Assembly (NCBI RefSeq): GCF_019112545.1
Contig: NW_025064949.1
Span: forward strand, 54,211 to 118,210
DNA from: Guyanagaster necrorhizus
Lineage: Eukaryota; Basidiomycota; Agaricomycetes; Agaricales; Physalacriaceae
Direction: 5' to 3'
Length of the DNA stretch: 64,000 bases
The notes beneath the pieces are model-generated. The model did no database searches and was not told the DNA's origin. It worked only from the letters and a program-made list of their open reading frames with translations. Within the stretch, counting starts at the first letter, position 1. Each line of letters starts with the position of its first letter. Position numbers and translations under genes: made by a program. Positions 22,448 through 34,600 of the stretch are shown here, piece after piece.

Positions 22448-24143
22448 AGCCAGGAGACGCCACTATCTGCGGATAATGGGGGATGGGCGCCTCTTTGTTA
22501 CCGAATCGGAACCACGATTTGCGGTCTAACGCCCCTAGAGAAGCCCAGATTGGTAGTCCATAGAGGGAGCTGTTTCGTTAACCGAATGAATCGTCAACTT
22601 TGTTTCATGGGACCGCGGTTCATCAAGCCAATCCAATTGTCGCAATATCGAGAGGCGGAAAGATATAAATCGATGACTTTCAAGTAAGTATTGTATCGCA
22701 TCATAGAAGCTGAGAGCGCCTTAACAACCGAAGAACCAGGCAGTTATCGTTATGCGGCGACAGAAGAGAAAACGAGGGAAGAACGGAACCGGTTATTTCC
22801 GAAAATGCCGGGAAAAGGCCTATGACGTCACATCGTCTCGCCGCAATGGATAAGTTCAGGCACCCACCGTTGATGCGCCCGCTTCGTCTTCCTGGCACGA
22901 AGGGTAAGAAATATAAAACGCGTCGCATGATCCCAGTCTGGATCCTGCGCCAAGGGTTAATCACCTCCGAGTCGAAGCTGGTAAGTCGACCTAAATATTT
23001 TTCGTATAGATTGCTTCCTTCCATTTCCCATTTCGAAGACCTCTGCATTTATGCTGCTGCTGTTCCTTCGGCTTCGCGGCGTCTCGTGACCGCATTGGGA
23101 GGGCAGAGCCTCGTGCAAAAGGAAACCGAGCCCTTGGCCGCGTAATCAACGCCCGCAGTTATTTTTCTAGTTCCCGACATTTCCTCCCACTAGCTCTCAG
23201 CTGATATTAATCTTTGGCAGCGGGAGGGCCATCGTGACTAGGGTAATTGACATTCGTTCTCCCGTCACGTTGACTTACCTTAAGCTCAAATCATCGTCGA
23301 CAGGGGGAATCGATCACGAGCTGACGTTCGGTGATTATACGGAATCCGGTTCACATCTTGAATTCTTGTACTTGCAGCAGATTTCAAGGTTTCGACTCAA
23401 ATACAGGACACTGTACTGATGAATCGACTCTCTCTTCCATAGATAACTGAGCGAGATCGATCGTATTCGCATCCAGCTCTTCTGAACACATATTAAGACC
23501 GAAAATATGTCACCAATCCTCTATCTCAGAATGCGCAGTCGCTGATCCAAGGAAATCCAATTATTGTTGGTTACCCGGACCGGCAAACACTGGGAAAACA
23601 TTAGCGTTTCCCACTTGCGGCCCATGAACTCGTGTCTGATGGCTCTCATTAAAATCAGCGTACACCTTTCAGCATCAGATCGTTAATTCCTGCAGTTTTG
23701 ATTGCTCAATATCACGCACTGATCCATCGCGCAATGCATAGATGCTATCATAAAACCCACTTATTCGATTTTCGCTCCAAACTCACGGCCTACCTGTGAG
23801 TGTGGCGGACTTGGGCGGCAGGAACCACCCTGTGGTCGTGGACGCGACTAACGCGACGCGTCGAAATAGTCGGTAAATCACCGGATCATGTGCTTACGTT
23901 TGTTCTTCGAAATTCGCCTGGCAGCTGACGCGTGCTTCTTTTTTGTTTTTGTTTTTTTGTTCCACGATGGCACCCATCGAGGGACCCCCATCGCTTCGGT
24001 GAGGCTCGAAAACGAAGCTGAATATGCTCATGGTTCTAATCAATAGCTAGATGGCTTTTAAACCCCGACGAGTCGCTACCTCCTCCTCTAGTACTCTTTC
24101 GCTGTGTGGTAAATCATCCGAATGCTGATGCTTATCTTCGTAG
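22448..24143. other. Intergenic, one short frame of doubtful status
   Basis: A plus-strand frame at 22822-23145 (basic, MDKFRHPPLMRPLRLPGTKG...) has a GTAAGT donor near 22981 and may be part of a small gene, but I cannot complete it. From 23150 to 24140 I see no gene. Confidence 0.35.
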
Positions 24144-24164
24144 GACCGTTATGCTCCACCTAGA

Positions 24165-25145
24165 ATGCAAATTTGTCTCGAAGATGATATCACGCGACAG
24201 CCACCTCTCCAAGCCCGAGATGATAACCCTACCTTATACGAAATCCAAGCTTCCAGGAACGATCCTCAGCCGGTGGTGCCTCACATGAAAAACAAACGAC
24301 GCTTCGGAGAACAGATTGACGATGGGGTCTCCGGCTTCAGTGTAGCTCCTTCGAAGCCTGTGTTTTATAAGAACAAGACCGCGATGCGTGCTCCACGTAG
24401 GTTTCGTCGTTGTCGTACTACGCGTTCTGCTCTTCGCTGACGAAGCCTTTCAGGTGGACCCAAGTGTCCCGATCAGGAGCGGTACTTCTACAATGCTATC
24501 TCTCGCGCCTCGAAGCCCTATGACAAACAGGGTGAGGTACGCTTTCGGTCCTCTTCGCGCTCTTTATCCTCGCTCACCTCCCCTCTGTAACAAGGATTCA
24601 TACAATGCCAATGCCCTTACACCAGCTGCCCGCGAACTTTCGAAATCTTCACCCAATATGAAAAAGATGAAAACACATTACGTTGGAGAGATCCAGCGCG
24701 GCGTTTCGGGATCGAACTCCGACAGATCGGGTTTCTCTTTTCTCCCAAAACGACGCGACGGTGAAGAGAGAACTGGTGTGTTTCTTTCTTATCTTTCTTT
24801 CTTCGGTACCTGGCTCTCTTATACATCGATGTAGGCACAAAGGAATCGTCTGCAGACAAGTCTGTCTTCTCCCAAATCCAATCCGTACATCATACAGCAG
24901 ACTCGGACAGGCTATCTGAAACGGTAGTTTCCAAATCCTTCCCTATCTCCCGCTGATTCTTGATTCAGGTGAAATCCCGGACGATATACGACGTGACGCA
25001 TCCATCCAGGGCAGTCCCCCTCCCTCCCAAGGTGAACCCTGCAAATTCGCATGGACTTGGGCGGACCATCTATGATGTCCACCATCCTGGCGGCGCGAGG
25101 AAAAGTCAGCGTTTGGCGGGGAAGAAAGCCGTGGTGCGATCATGA
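24165..25145 (+). CDS. Hypothetical basic protein, five exons
   Basis: Five exons join in phase: 24165-24396, 24454-24536, 24595-24775, 24835-24923 and 24969-25145. The introns are 57, 58, 59 and 45 bases, with GT...AG ends. The product is 253 residues. The frame is open upstream to an acceptor at 24143 (DRYAPPR before the Met), so an additional 5' exon may exist. The protein is rich in Lys, Arg, Ser and Pro and has no signal peptide. The C-terminal part carries a repeated motif, RTIYDVTHPS and later RTIYDVHHPGG, about 30 residues apart, followed by a basic tail KSQRLAGKKAVVRS. A nuclear or nucleic-acid-associated role is possible but is only inferred. The family is unknown to me. Confidence 0.62.
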
Positions 25146-25748
25146 TGTTTCCTGGATTGATTCTCGCTTTGTATGATTATCCTACTTTACGGACTGGAAC
25201 CATTGAAGGGGTCCTCGTTGTGAAGCTGAGGTGTATTGCCCGCTTTCGTAACTCCCTGCGGATTACTACCGAAAGTAATTTAAAAAGACTTTTCGACCTC
25301 TGTCGCTTAATATTACCTATCCACTGACACGGAAAGGAAATAAGGACAAGGTCGACTGTGTAGGAGAAGCGCAAGTGGACACTACTTCCAGGTTTGATGC
25401 GATAATTTGCCCTGCATATAATTTTGGAAGACCTCTATTGTAAGCGTTCCATCTTTCGTTGATGGACTATCCTTTTCTGATGCTGTTGCTAGCGCTTGCT
25501 TCCCTGGTTGGTGACACCGTATAGCATTCCAAGTGATGCGATACTCGTAGTCAGTGCATTTGCATAGTCAGGATAGCCTGGACTGTTACGATCGACCACC
25601 ATTGGAAGACCTGGGAGTTATATAATAAATAAATTTTGTTTTGCGGCCTTGAATGTGACAATCGTGTTCAATTGTTGCCAGAATTCGGGCCGAACATCTG
25701 AAATCCCAGAGCGGAACCAACGCCGTGGCTTTATCTCCAACCATCAGC
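25146..25748. other. Intergenic
   Basis: No gene seen. Probably the promoter region of the next gene. Confidence 0.4.
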
Positions 25749-26705
25749 ATGACCGAGATCATCGAGGAGGGTGTCGACGACGTGCAGCCGTCACATATAC
25801 CGCCACCAACGAACTCAAACACAACTTCTTCTACTTCTGGAGTGGCCCCGCCGCCTCCTTATGCCCGCAGAGACATTGAACCTGCAGAGACTAACGCGAA
25901 TGAGAGTGGAGGCCCTTTGTATTCCGGTAGCTACTGCTCTTTCGTTTGATGGCGCTGGCTTATCTGTTTATTTTTTACAGTCAACCCCAATTCAGTAGCC
26001 CTTTCTAATCCATCCGCCTTGTGATTAATTATTCATTGTCGATACTTCAATGACTAATGGCTACGTTAGGACATATGCCTCGAAACTGTCTTCCAAGTAA
26101 GTGTCCCCACCGCTCTATTTTATGAAATCTGATTGATATTTGAAGGAGAGCTCTTCGAGCCATAGTAATCTTCATAATCTGCATGTTCCTACTTGTTCTT
26201 CACCTCCGCGCCGGATCCCCGAAGAAGAGATATCAGCTCATACACGATGGTCTCGCATGGGCTGACATAGCTCCATCAAAACGATGTCTCCGCTATGGCA
26301 CCCGCGAGTATTCTGCTCAGCTGATGGGCGTACCTAGGGGCGAACATGGCTTGCGTTGGTGCAAGGAGAAGGAGATTACCATTCATGGCATCGATTTTGA
26401 AAAGCCAGGGTATTGCACTGTCGACAGGGATAATTCGGTGAGTCCAGCATTGTATCCAGAAATCGTGTTGTCTGATCTTCCTTTAGGTGCCCATGAAACG
26501 CCGATTTTATGGTCACTGGATAGTCGAGTCCAACGAGCAGAGCTGTAAGACGCTGTGGGAGAATTTTCAGGATAAGGTGCGATCTGCTTTCGATTCACTG
26601 ATAATCGGCGATTTGACAGGTTCTGCAGGGATGTGTTGCGAAAGGTTCGATGTGCCGTGTATGTCCATCTGTGTTGATGCATCAACTAGGATAATGTCGC
26701 TGTAG
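25749..26705 (+). CDS. Single-pass membrane protein with a Cys-containing outer domain
   Basis: Exons 25749-25926, 25981-26020, 26070-26096, 26146-26437, 26487-26576 and 26629 onward join in phase across short GT...AG introns. Residues 1-60 are Pro/Thr/Ser-rich (HIPPPTNSN, GVAPPPPYA). A membrane helix AIVIFIICMFLLVLHLRAG follows, then a domain APSKRCLRYGTREYSAQL ... LRWCKEKEITIHGIDF ... RFYGHWIVESNEQSCKTLWE NFQDK GCVAKGS. I know this layout from uncharacterised Agaricomycete membrane proteins, in which this block is followed by a further Cys-containing segment. That segment seems to be missing here, because the frame closes at 26703-26705 soon after the last exon. The gene may be C-terminally truncated or have a different last exon. 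Confidence 0.6.
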
Positions 26706-29190
26706 CGTATCGAAGGACCTTGTCCAAGTTTCAGGCTCTCGTCATCAGTTCGTTACTTCTCAGTACGTATTACGGCGTATTCATTTTGTCGGAATAACTA
26801 AAAGCCACGGATGCTTGTCAGTCTAGGCTTTATTCGCCGATCCAATGACACTCGTTACTCCGAACCTTCTAAGGCGAATGTGATAGTCGCCTTCGGGCAT
26901 TCAATTTTCCCCACCGGGAGGGAGTAATGTTCATCTATCTAATAGGTCACTATCCGTATGACCTAGGCTGATTTCTCAAAACAGCGAGAAAAGCCCTATA
27001 TTTACTTCATTCAATTCCTTATCCCTTCGCAAGGGACTACCCTACAGGCGCTTTCTGTCCAATTCAAAGATCCATCAAGATGTCTCTCGACTTAATAACG
27101 TCCGCAGAGTGTAAATCCTGTCGGCGGTTTGAGGGAAGCGCGGAGGTTTTCTATGTATAATGAAACGGTGCTCGTCCAATCGTTGGGTCCATTTAGACTG
27201 CGGGCGACCCTGCCCTGATGCCGCTGATCGTGTAATTGTAGACTATTTTCATTTTCTCTCACCACGCATGTTCCTTTCGCTTGAGGAGTCCGGACCTGAA
27301 TTTCTGCGCTACATGTGTAAATTCACAGTCAGCTGGAAGAATACTGACAGAGGAACGAGATTCAAATAGGCTAGCCTGTTATTGGATCAGGGACCAAGGG
27401 AATATCAGTTTGAATTGGCTCGGAAACCAAGGCCATCATGGTCTAAAAGAGAACCCAGACAAAAGACATGTTGACAAGGACCTAGACATTCCGCAAATGG
27501 GGAACATAAGAAAGGAAGCTACGTTACGCCACATGAAGAAACAAACTATCTGGATGTCGTAGGCACAGAGAAACCGAACCACTTGAGTAATACAAATACA
27601 GAACCCAATTTTCAAAGTAGGTCGAGGCTAGGGCTTGAAGGAAGTAAAGTGTACGCGCGATGTCGGACTCTAGCTCGGTTTCGCCGGTTTTCGCAGAGGA
27701 AGCTTAAACAAGGGTTATCCATACCCTACGATTTTTGTTGCGTGCATTCCCGCCAACTAACGGACCACAGATGCAAGGATTGCTATGCATCGTGGCAACA
27801 TGGTCCAGAAACAATGGATCGGAGGGATTTTGACACGGATGCCTACTTATGGATCTCTACTCCCGAATTCCCCATCATGGACGTTACGCCAAGTGGGACC
27901 AAGGTAGCCGTTGTCTTCGTAGTCGTTTATTCTTGATGGTTGTATCGCTTACTTGACAGGTATAATTTCGACTAATGCTCTGATAAATGACCAAAACATG
28001 AAGACCTGTCATGCAGGCACCGCCAGAGTTTCTGTTCTCCGGGATTGAAGACTAGTTCCGTTGGAGAATGGTTTGCCCAGGAAATTAAATACTCACGAAC
28101 GCATCTGAGTTTCTGTATGTAATATGCACATGGATGGAGAACGCCTGAGGAACTCGTACGAAAAACCTCGATTGTACACATGTTTGTGAATTTCGAAGGT
28201 TCTTCTGAGCAGCCTCATAGTCCTTTTCCCCGATGTCATCGGCTACTTCTCATTTTCAATTTAAATCGGTTCGAGCGAGCTCGAGGATCTCAACAGTTAT
28301 CTTGAACAACGTTAGGAGACTAGCGCGAAGCTTAGGTTTCCGGTGCTTGAGGTCACACAAGTATTAGGGAGTTCAAGATAGTAATAATTGAGTATCGACT
28401 ACATATCAAGTAGCTACATTTGTATAAAAAGGGTATTACTAGAAGATTCTGCAAGTTTCGTGAGTCATAACCAGTAGATTAGCCTGAGTAAGTCAAGTAA
28501 AGAAAGGAGTAGAAGAAGGAAGAAGAAATGTCAAGCGACTGGAGTTTTCCAGAAGATTCCGCCGGTTTCTGGCATTACGGATATCCATAACATTGATAAG
28601 AACATGTCCCTCCCATACTGCAGTAGATGGTGCTTAAAAGTGCGAGATAATTGAACCCTAATGTACGAGTATTTCTAATGCTGTGTTGCATTACTGTGCT
28701 TGTGGAGGAGGCACCTAAGGATGTGCTGCTACCTGAGCTTGACCAACAGGCTGATGGGAAAGAGGGGCGATGAGTGTTGACGTACCACGAGGATTGTCCG
28801 GGAATAAAATTCCCCATTTGCGATAGGTTTCTAGCTGTATCATTACTAGTTGGGACGTTCTATTTCTTCATGAAGGAGAGTATGGCTTACCTGGTCAGGG
28901 TACTGTTTTAGCTTTAATGTCAATTCAGAACGGTAAGATACCATCCAGGTGGGTGCATTCTTCGACGAAGAGGACAATTGCGTTGCTTGGTTGCTATAGA
29001 CGGCCTTATCCCCAGAGGAGGTTGACTATTGAGCTGAAGGCTGATTATGGACCAAAACGGGGCCATCTCAATGCGGGTGTCTGGGCCATCAGAGGCACGA
29101 TATTCATGAGCCATTTCAACAATTCTAATATCAAGAGAGATTAAATTTGAGATCTGATAACCCACCTATATCATATCAGGCAGTGAGATA
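26706..29190. other. Mostly intergenic, with two doubtful coding stretches
   Basis: Near 27080-27230 the frames spell SAECKSCRRFEG and, in another frame, CSSNRWVHLDC, vaguely like a split PHD/RING zinc finger but not joinable. A 117-codon plus-strand frame at 27583-27936 has no recognised domain. From 27940 to 29190 I see nothing beyond short frames. Confidence 0.35.
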
Positions 29191-29194
29191 ACAT

Positions 29195-29227
29195 GCTTAC
29201 TTGCTTACTTACTGCTTACTTACTTAT
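29195..29227 (+). repeat. CTTA-type simple repeat
   Basis: Imperfect tetranucleotide repeat (GCTTACTTGCTTACTTACTG... style). It marks the left shoulder of the CpG-poor zone. Confidence 0.8.
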
Positions 29228-29268
29228 AGGTAGGCGGTACATGAATTGCTCAGAAGAACCTCAGAAGC

Positions 29269-29285
29269 AACCCTAAGTTAGGGTT
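29269..29285. repeat. Short palindrome of head-to-head telomere-like units
   Basis: AACCCTAAGTTAGGGTT is a 17-base palindrome made of one CCCTAA and one TTAGGG. It contains a single unit on each side, so it is not a telomere array. Confidence 0.6.
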
Positions 29286-29555
29286 TAAACCAACAGTGGT
29301 ACACAGAACAGCAGTGGTGGGACTGCAAAATGCAATGCATGGCTCACCCAGTGCATGGACCATGCACAGGCCAGTACTGCAAATGCACAGTGGTCTCTCT
29401 TGTGCATAGTCCATGCACTTTGGTAGGGGGCATGTCGGTTTTGCGGTACATGAAGTCTATGCTCATTTGCATGTGACATGGGCATAGGGCTCGCATCCAG
29501 TCGGCGGTACATTACAAATTCTCGAAATATGGCCATTTTTGCATTATAGAATTTG

Positions 29556-30064
29556 ATAGATGCATGTAGGGCTTGCATCCAGTCTGCGGTACATTACCAA
29601 TTCTCCAATTATGACCATTCTGGTTGTTTAGATTCTTTTACTGTCTTTTTCAATCATGTATGGTGTCCATTTCTTTGGTGGTACAAGATGAATTTTTTAT
29701 TTATAGCCATCCCTGTCCTTCTCAATTGTTTAGGAAGCACCTCCAATCTATGGTCCATCACCAATTGTTAAATATATCTCCATTTTGTACAGAATATTGA
29801 TGTAGAGAACAGCACTACATCAATATTCTGTACAAAATGGAGATATATTTAACAATTGGTGATGGACCATAGATTGGAGGTGCTTCCTAAACAATTGAGA
29901 AGGACAGGGATGGCTATAAATAAAAAATTCATCTTGTACCACCAAAGAAATGGACACCATACATGATTGAAAAAGACAGTAAAAGAATCTAAACAACCAG
30001 AATGGTCATAATTGGAGAATTGGTAATGTACCGCCAACTGGATGCGAGCCCTACATGCATCTAT
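29556..30064. repeat. Long near-perfect inverted repeat with a 9-base spacer
   Basis: Left arm 29556-29805 and right arm 29815-30064 are reverse complements around the spacer 29806-29814 (AGAACAGCA). Positions p and 59620-p pair. From 29586 inward the 220 bases match with no mismatch. Outward there are a few mismatches and similarity fades near 29520 and 30100. A transcript would fold into a long hairpin. Both arms contain the same short open frame read toward the centre, which is a by-product of the symmetry. Confidence 0.96.
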
Positions 30065-30600
30065 AGAATTCAAAAATGCAAGAATGGTCATTTTAAAAAA
30101 ATCAGTCATGTACCATGGAATGCAATTGCTCCCTACATCAATCTATAAAACTCAGAAACATAAGAATGGCCATTTAAAAAAAATTGTCAGGAAGCACAGA
30201 CTGGATGTGCTCTCTATATGATTGAGAAAGACTACAATCACCATAAATAAAAAATTGGTCATGTACCACAGAATGGATGTGCTCCCTACATGAATGTCAT
30301 ATGTGCAAGGTGAAGATACACTGGATAATTAGTGATATACCACTAAAGAAATGTGCTCTCTACACCAGTAACATGTGCAAAATGGAGATAGAGTCAAAAA
30401 TTCATGATGTACTATCAACCAAAAGTCCTCTCTACACCCATGTCACATGCATAATAGCTATACAGTCAACAATTAGTGATGGACCATGAAATGGAAAGGC
30501 TCCCTACACTGATTGTGAAAGAAAACAATTGCCATAAATAAAACTTCATCATCTACTGTGAAATAGAGAGTTAAAAGACACCCTATACACCCTAAATCCA
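30065..30600. repeat. Degenerate tandem repeat flanking the palindrome
   Basis: Units of roughly 60-100 bases recur with much divergence. Shared pieces include CATGTACCA, GGATGTGCTCCCTACA and ATAAATAAAA. The same pieces occur left of the palindrome (29440-29600), so the palindrome seems built from this repeat family. Confidence 0.6.
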
Positions 30601-30779
30601 TTCAACAATCCCATATCCATCAGCCAGCTTGATAATGCTAGACTGAAGGATAGATTCTTTAATGGAAAGGTCACATTCCTTCATAACAGTGATGCACTCC
30701 TTGCAAAGGGGAAGAAAGTAAATCTACTTTATATCATAAAAATATGAGCCCAAACAAATCCTGAAAGGTCATATATTCC

Positions 30780-32259
30780 TAAATGAAGTGAAAATACTTG
30801 GAATTCATGGCACCTTGGAAGGAAGAGATTGGAGCACTAGAGCAGGATAGTATTATCTCAGTTGATAAACACTCACCACCATTATCCCAATATGAGACAT
30901 GCATACAAGTAAAGCAAACATATTATTCATACCCACAGGAGACAAAACATCAAAGCCAGGAGCATGGAGAGCTCACTCACTGTGATATTTGGGGGCCTGC
31001 ATATATCACCTGACTACAGGGATCAAAATATTATATTGAATTTACTGATGATGCAATCTCATGATGTACTCCAAAGTTTATGAAGCAGAAAAATGAGGCA
31101 TTGGATAAAATCAAACAGTACATTACCTTTATTGAAAGGCAGTTAAAGAATTAGATGCAGTCAAGAAACAGTTAAAGGGTTTATTTGATATGAAGAATAT
31201 TGGGAACCAGAGAAGATTATAGGCATTGAGATATGAAGAAAATGTGAGGAAAAGACAATATCTCTATTCCAGAAACAGTATATACAAGATATACTATATC
31301 ATTATAGTCTCCAGAATGCTTTTCCAGTCACTACACCACTTGACCAAAATGTTATACTACACAAGTGCATCAAAATGAGTTAAAACTGTAAACATAGAAA
31401 TGGATTCCAGTCCATGATTGGTTCTTTGTTATACTTAGCACTTGAGACTAGACCAGACATTGCATGTGCTGTACAGATTGTTAGCAAGTTTGCCTCAAAC
31501 TCAGTATGTGAACATTGGATCACTTTGAAGAGAATCTTCAAATATATTTCTGAAATTCAAAATTATGAGCTGATATGTGATGTAGAGAGAAAGATGAAGT
31601 ATCTAGCCATGGTTACACAAATGCAGACTTTGCTGACAATCCAGATAACTGCAAATTGATAAGGAATTTATTGACAGAGCTAGAGTATAATCAATATAAA
31701 CCTACAGTGTTCTATGAGGACAACCAGTCCACTATTGCCATTGCTTGTGATCCTGCATACCATGACAGATCAAAGCACTTTGATGTGCAAAATCATTTTG
31801 TCCAAGAGAAGATTGAAAACAATATCATCAAGCTAGAATATTGCCCAACTGAGAATATGATAGCTGATATCTTCACAATGGCATTGCACAGACCCAAGCA
31901 TGAGAAGTTTACAATGAGATTGAGACTTTGCCAGCTTGAGGAGCAGTGTTAGAATCAAGCATGATCAAGTATGATCAATTGTATCAAATATAGTATACCA
32001 GACTTGGCATCAATCTAAAAATGTCTAAAATCTTCAAGATGATCTAAGTATTCAAGTTAGTCTATTACTGACTGAGCACAGAGACTCTTCTGCAGTATAG
32101 AAACTTACTAGAATATTATTGAAACACATCACTTGTAGTATATAAGTAGCAAGAATTTATCTAATAGAGAAGAGACTTGTTACAAACTCCAACTACAGTT
32201 GTATGCTGCAACTCTTCCATACTCCGCTACAATTCTTATCTCAATCCCAAACCTCAACA
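30780..32259 (+). mobile_element. Ty1/copia remnant with internal deletion and 3' LTR
   Basis: An integrase piece (CIQVKQ, ELTHCDIWGP, KYYIEFTDDA) spans about 30905-31140 and is followed by a much shortened RT region. RNase H pieces come next: SLLYLALETRPDIACAV (31418), FYEDNQSTIAIACDP (31710) and CPTENMIADIFTMAL (31845). The RT catalytic region is missing. The element ends in a purine-rich stretch and an LTR. I see no CG between about 30050 and 32224. Confidence 0.85.
31947..32259 (+). repeat. 3' LTR of the copia remnant
   Basis: TGTTAG...CAACA ends, 313 bp, directly after GAGGAGCAG and downstream of the RNase H end. It contains TATATAAG near 32141-32148. No partner LTR was found in the window. 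Confidence 0.7.
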
Positions 32260-33717
32260 GAGCTATGTCTACTCAACTTGTGTATAGCAGCTGAAGCCAC
32301 AGCTAAGATAACAGAGATTCAGAGATAAATTGGCAGCAACCAGAGCTGATAGTTATAGCAAGAAAAAGACATGTAGTTGATGGTGGACAAAAAGTGAGTA
32401 AAATCACAACCAAAACTGGAAGGTCCTCATATTAAGCCAGTTGGCACTCAACATAATGCTATAATAATAGTTATTACAACCTACAGGAGGTCAACCTGAT
32501 TGAAATGGTGAAGCAAAGATAAAGAGAGGTGATGCTAACTGAAGAAGTTCTCCAACAAATGATGATTGATTGCTTGACATATGGTGTGGATAAAAAAAAA
32601 TTGATCACTGGAAAGGTGACCCACTCATTTGAAGGAAATCAGAACTTATATCAGGTAAGTGCTTATAAGAGATTTGTAAAGAGTAGCCATAGGAAGATCT
32701 TTTGTATCAATCAGATCATGATAACAGATCTGAATTTCATCTAACATTCCTGAGACCAAAGACTCAAGTTTCTTGTTTAATGTGTGACATATTAGAGAGA
32801 TATGGTACAGTTTGATGGTTACAGCCTTTCTGAACATATGGTCTGACTGCAAGAGCTTTGGAAGCACTTTATTAAGATAATTAGAAAAAGTGAGCATGAA
32901 CTTACATCAACTAGAGTAGCTTCTATAGAAAGACTTCTTCAATGAGTATTTAGATGGTCTTCAGTATTCCTATGTACCAATTACAAGCCAGTCATCTATC
33001 TGTGCAACTTTGAATATGCTGTTTTTATACTGTATTTTTATTCAGATCACAATTTGGAGAATGTATTATATATGCACTCTTTCTTTTATAGTGGCCATGC
33101 ATCATGGAGAAATTGAAAGACCATATGATATCAGATAAATAATCCACTATGCTCTACAATAGGTATATGGCTTTAAAAAGATACATTGATATACAAAGTA
33201 CACAACTACCCTTCAAGACATACCAAAGCCTTGTATTTTTGGTATGTGGCCAACAATTGTGAAAGGTATATTGTTACAGGCACTGTCAGAGAGGTGAAGA
33301 CCCAGACAGGATGTGCAGTCATAGAAGAGCAACATGAGGAGTGAAGTCTGAATGGTATGACAATTAGCTGGAGATTACTGACCATTTATCTGGCTTCCAT
33401 GTTTCTGCATAGTGATTTGTTGAATGAATATGTAAATTTTGATGATCATATCAGTCTACAAGCTAGTGGTGGATAAATGTCAAATCCAATCTTAAAGACC
33501 TCTAACTGATTAGATGAATCTGAGGTGCCCAAATTGCCCTCCTTCTCTTGCTTTCTATTTTCTGATGATCTATTTGATTGGCCACTTATCTTGGACTTCC
33601 TTATATTACATATCCAAAACATAGATTGACCAGAAACTATACTGCACTTTATCTTGATAGAAGATCATACTGGCTTTACTCTTTTTTTAACCTTTTCACA
33701 TTTCTCTAAGACAAAAC
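32260..33717. other. CpG-poor sequence without a supported gene
   Basis: Only short, interrupted frames. A GTAAGT donor near 32655 suggests decayed exons, but no domain is readable. Confidence 0.4.
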
Positions 33718-34600
33718 ATGACTGCCACTGTATATTTGGTCATTGGTGGTGTTGGGTTTCTTGGATCTCATATCATAGCTGCTCTAAAAGAACAAGACAA
33801 TGCAAAAATTGCTATTTTTGATTTTTATCAGCCTTTCCCAAGTGAGATGGTGGAAGAGGTGGAATATTTCACTGGAGACATAACTGATGAGATATACTTA
33901 ACTGAAGTTTTGAACAAGATATGCATTTTCTCTGTGTAGAGCTGGAGTTGACTGTTGAGATGAACCTTTACTAGTCCAAGCTATTTGTAGTCTACTATAT
34001 AGCTTCTCTAATTCAGGGATTATCCTTTTCTGTGTACTTTCATGTTAATAAGGAGAAAACTTATTTGATTTGATCTGCCTGTCAGACCATAGGTACTAGG
34101 AAACTTGTGTATACATCTTCAATTGATATCATTTGAGCAGATGCTGATTTGGCCAGAGTGAAAGAAGATGAGGTTCAGGTATCTTCTCAAGATTATAATG
34201 CATATCATCATACCAAGGCTTTAGCTGAGTGAATTGTAGTTGATGCAAATAGAGTGGATGGTATAGCTATTGTAGTTCTTAGGCCATGCAGTATGATTGG
34301 GTAAGCACCAGTAGAGTTTCTGTGTGAAAACTTGCTCATTTCATCTTGGTCAGAGAGTTCAATAAGCAGCTTATCTGGCATGTGGTGAAGCTTCTTGAGG
34401 ATAGCCAGGAGAATATACAAATGAGAGAGAATACAAATCTCATAGATTATGTCTACATGGATAATGCTGCCTATGTTCACTTTTTGGCCATTGACCATTT
34501 ACTCATGAGTGCTGAAATCATTGCTGATCAATTATTTTTCATCACCAATAGAGAATTGATGGCACAGTAGACTTTCAATAGTGATATTCAGAGAGTTGGA
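33718..34600 (+). pseudogene. ERG26-like sterol-4alpha-carboxylate 3-dehydrogenase pseudogene
   Basis: ATG 33718 opens YLVIGGVGFLGSHIIAAL, a Rossmann NAD-binding start with the GGxGFLG motif of the 3beta-HSD/ERG26 family. The exon runs to about 33915 (YFTGDITDEIYLTEVLNK). Later pieces read RKLVYTSSIDI (34100), YNAYHHTKALAE (34198, keeping the YxxxK catalytic pair), VVLRPCSMIG (34275) and NTNLIDYVYMDNAAYVHFLA (34432). ERG26 oxidises and decarboxylates C4-carboxysterols in ergosterol synthesis. TGA codons, for example in ALAE-stop-IVVD (about 34232), and missing segments show decay. The whole copy is nearly CG-free. Confidence 0.75.

Noticed and set aside
27080..27230. A PHD/RING finger gene
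   Set aside because: The Cys/His pieces are in different frames and no intron joins them.
29553..30109. Two identical small proteins encoded in the palindrome arms
   Set aside because: They are the same sequence read from both arms. No coding signature or start context supports translation.
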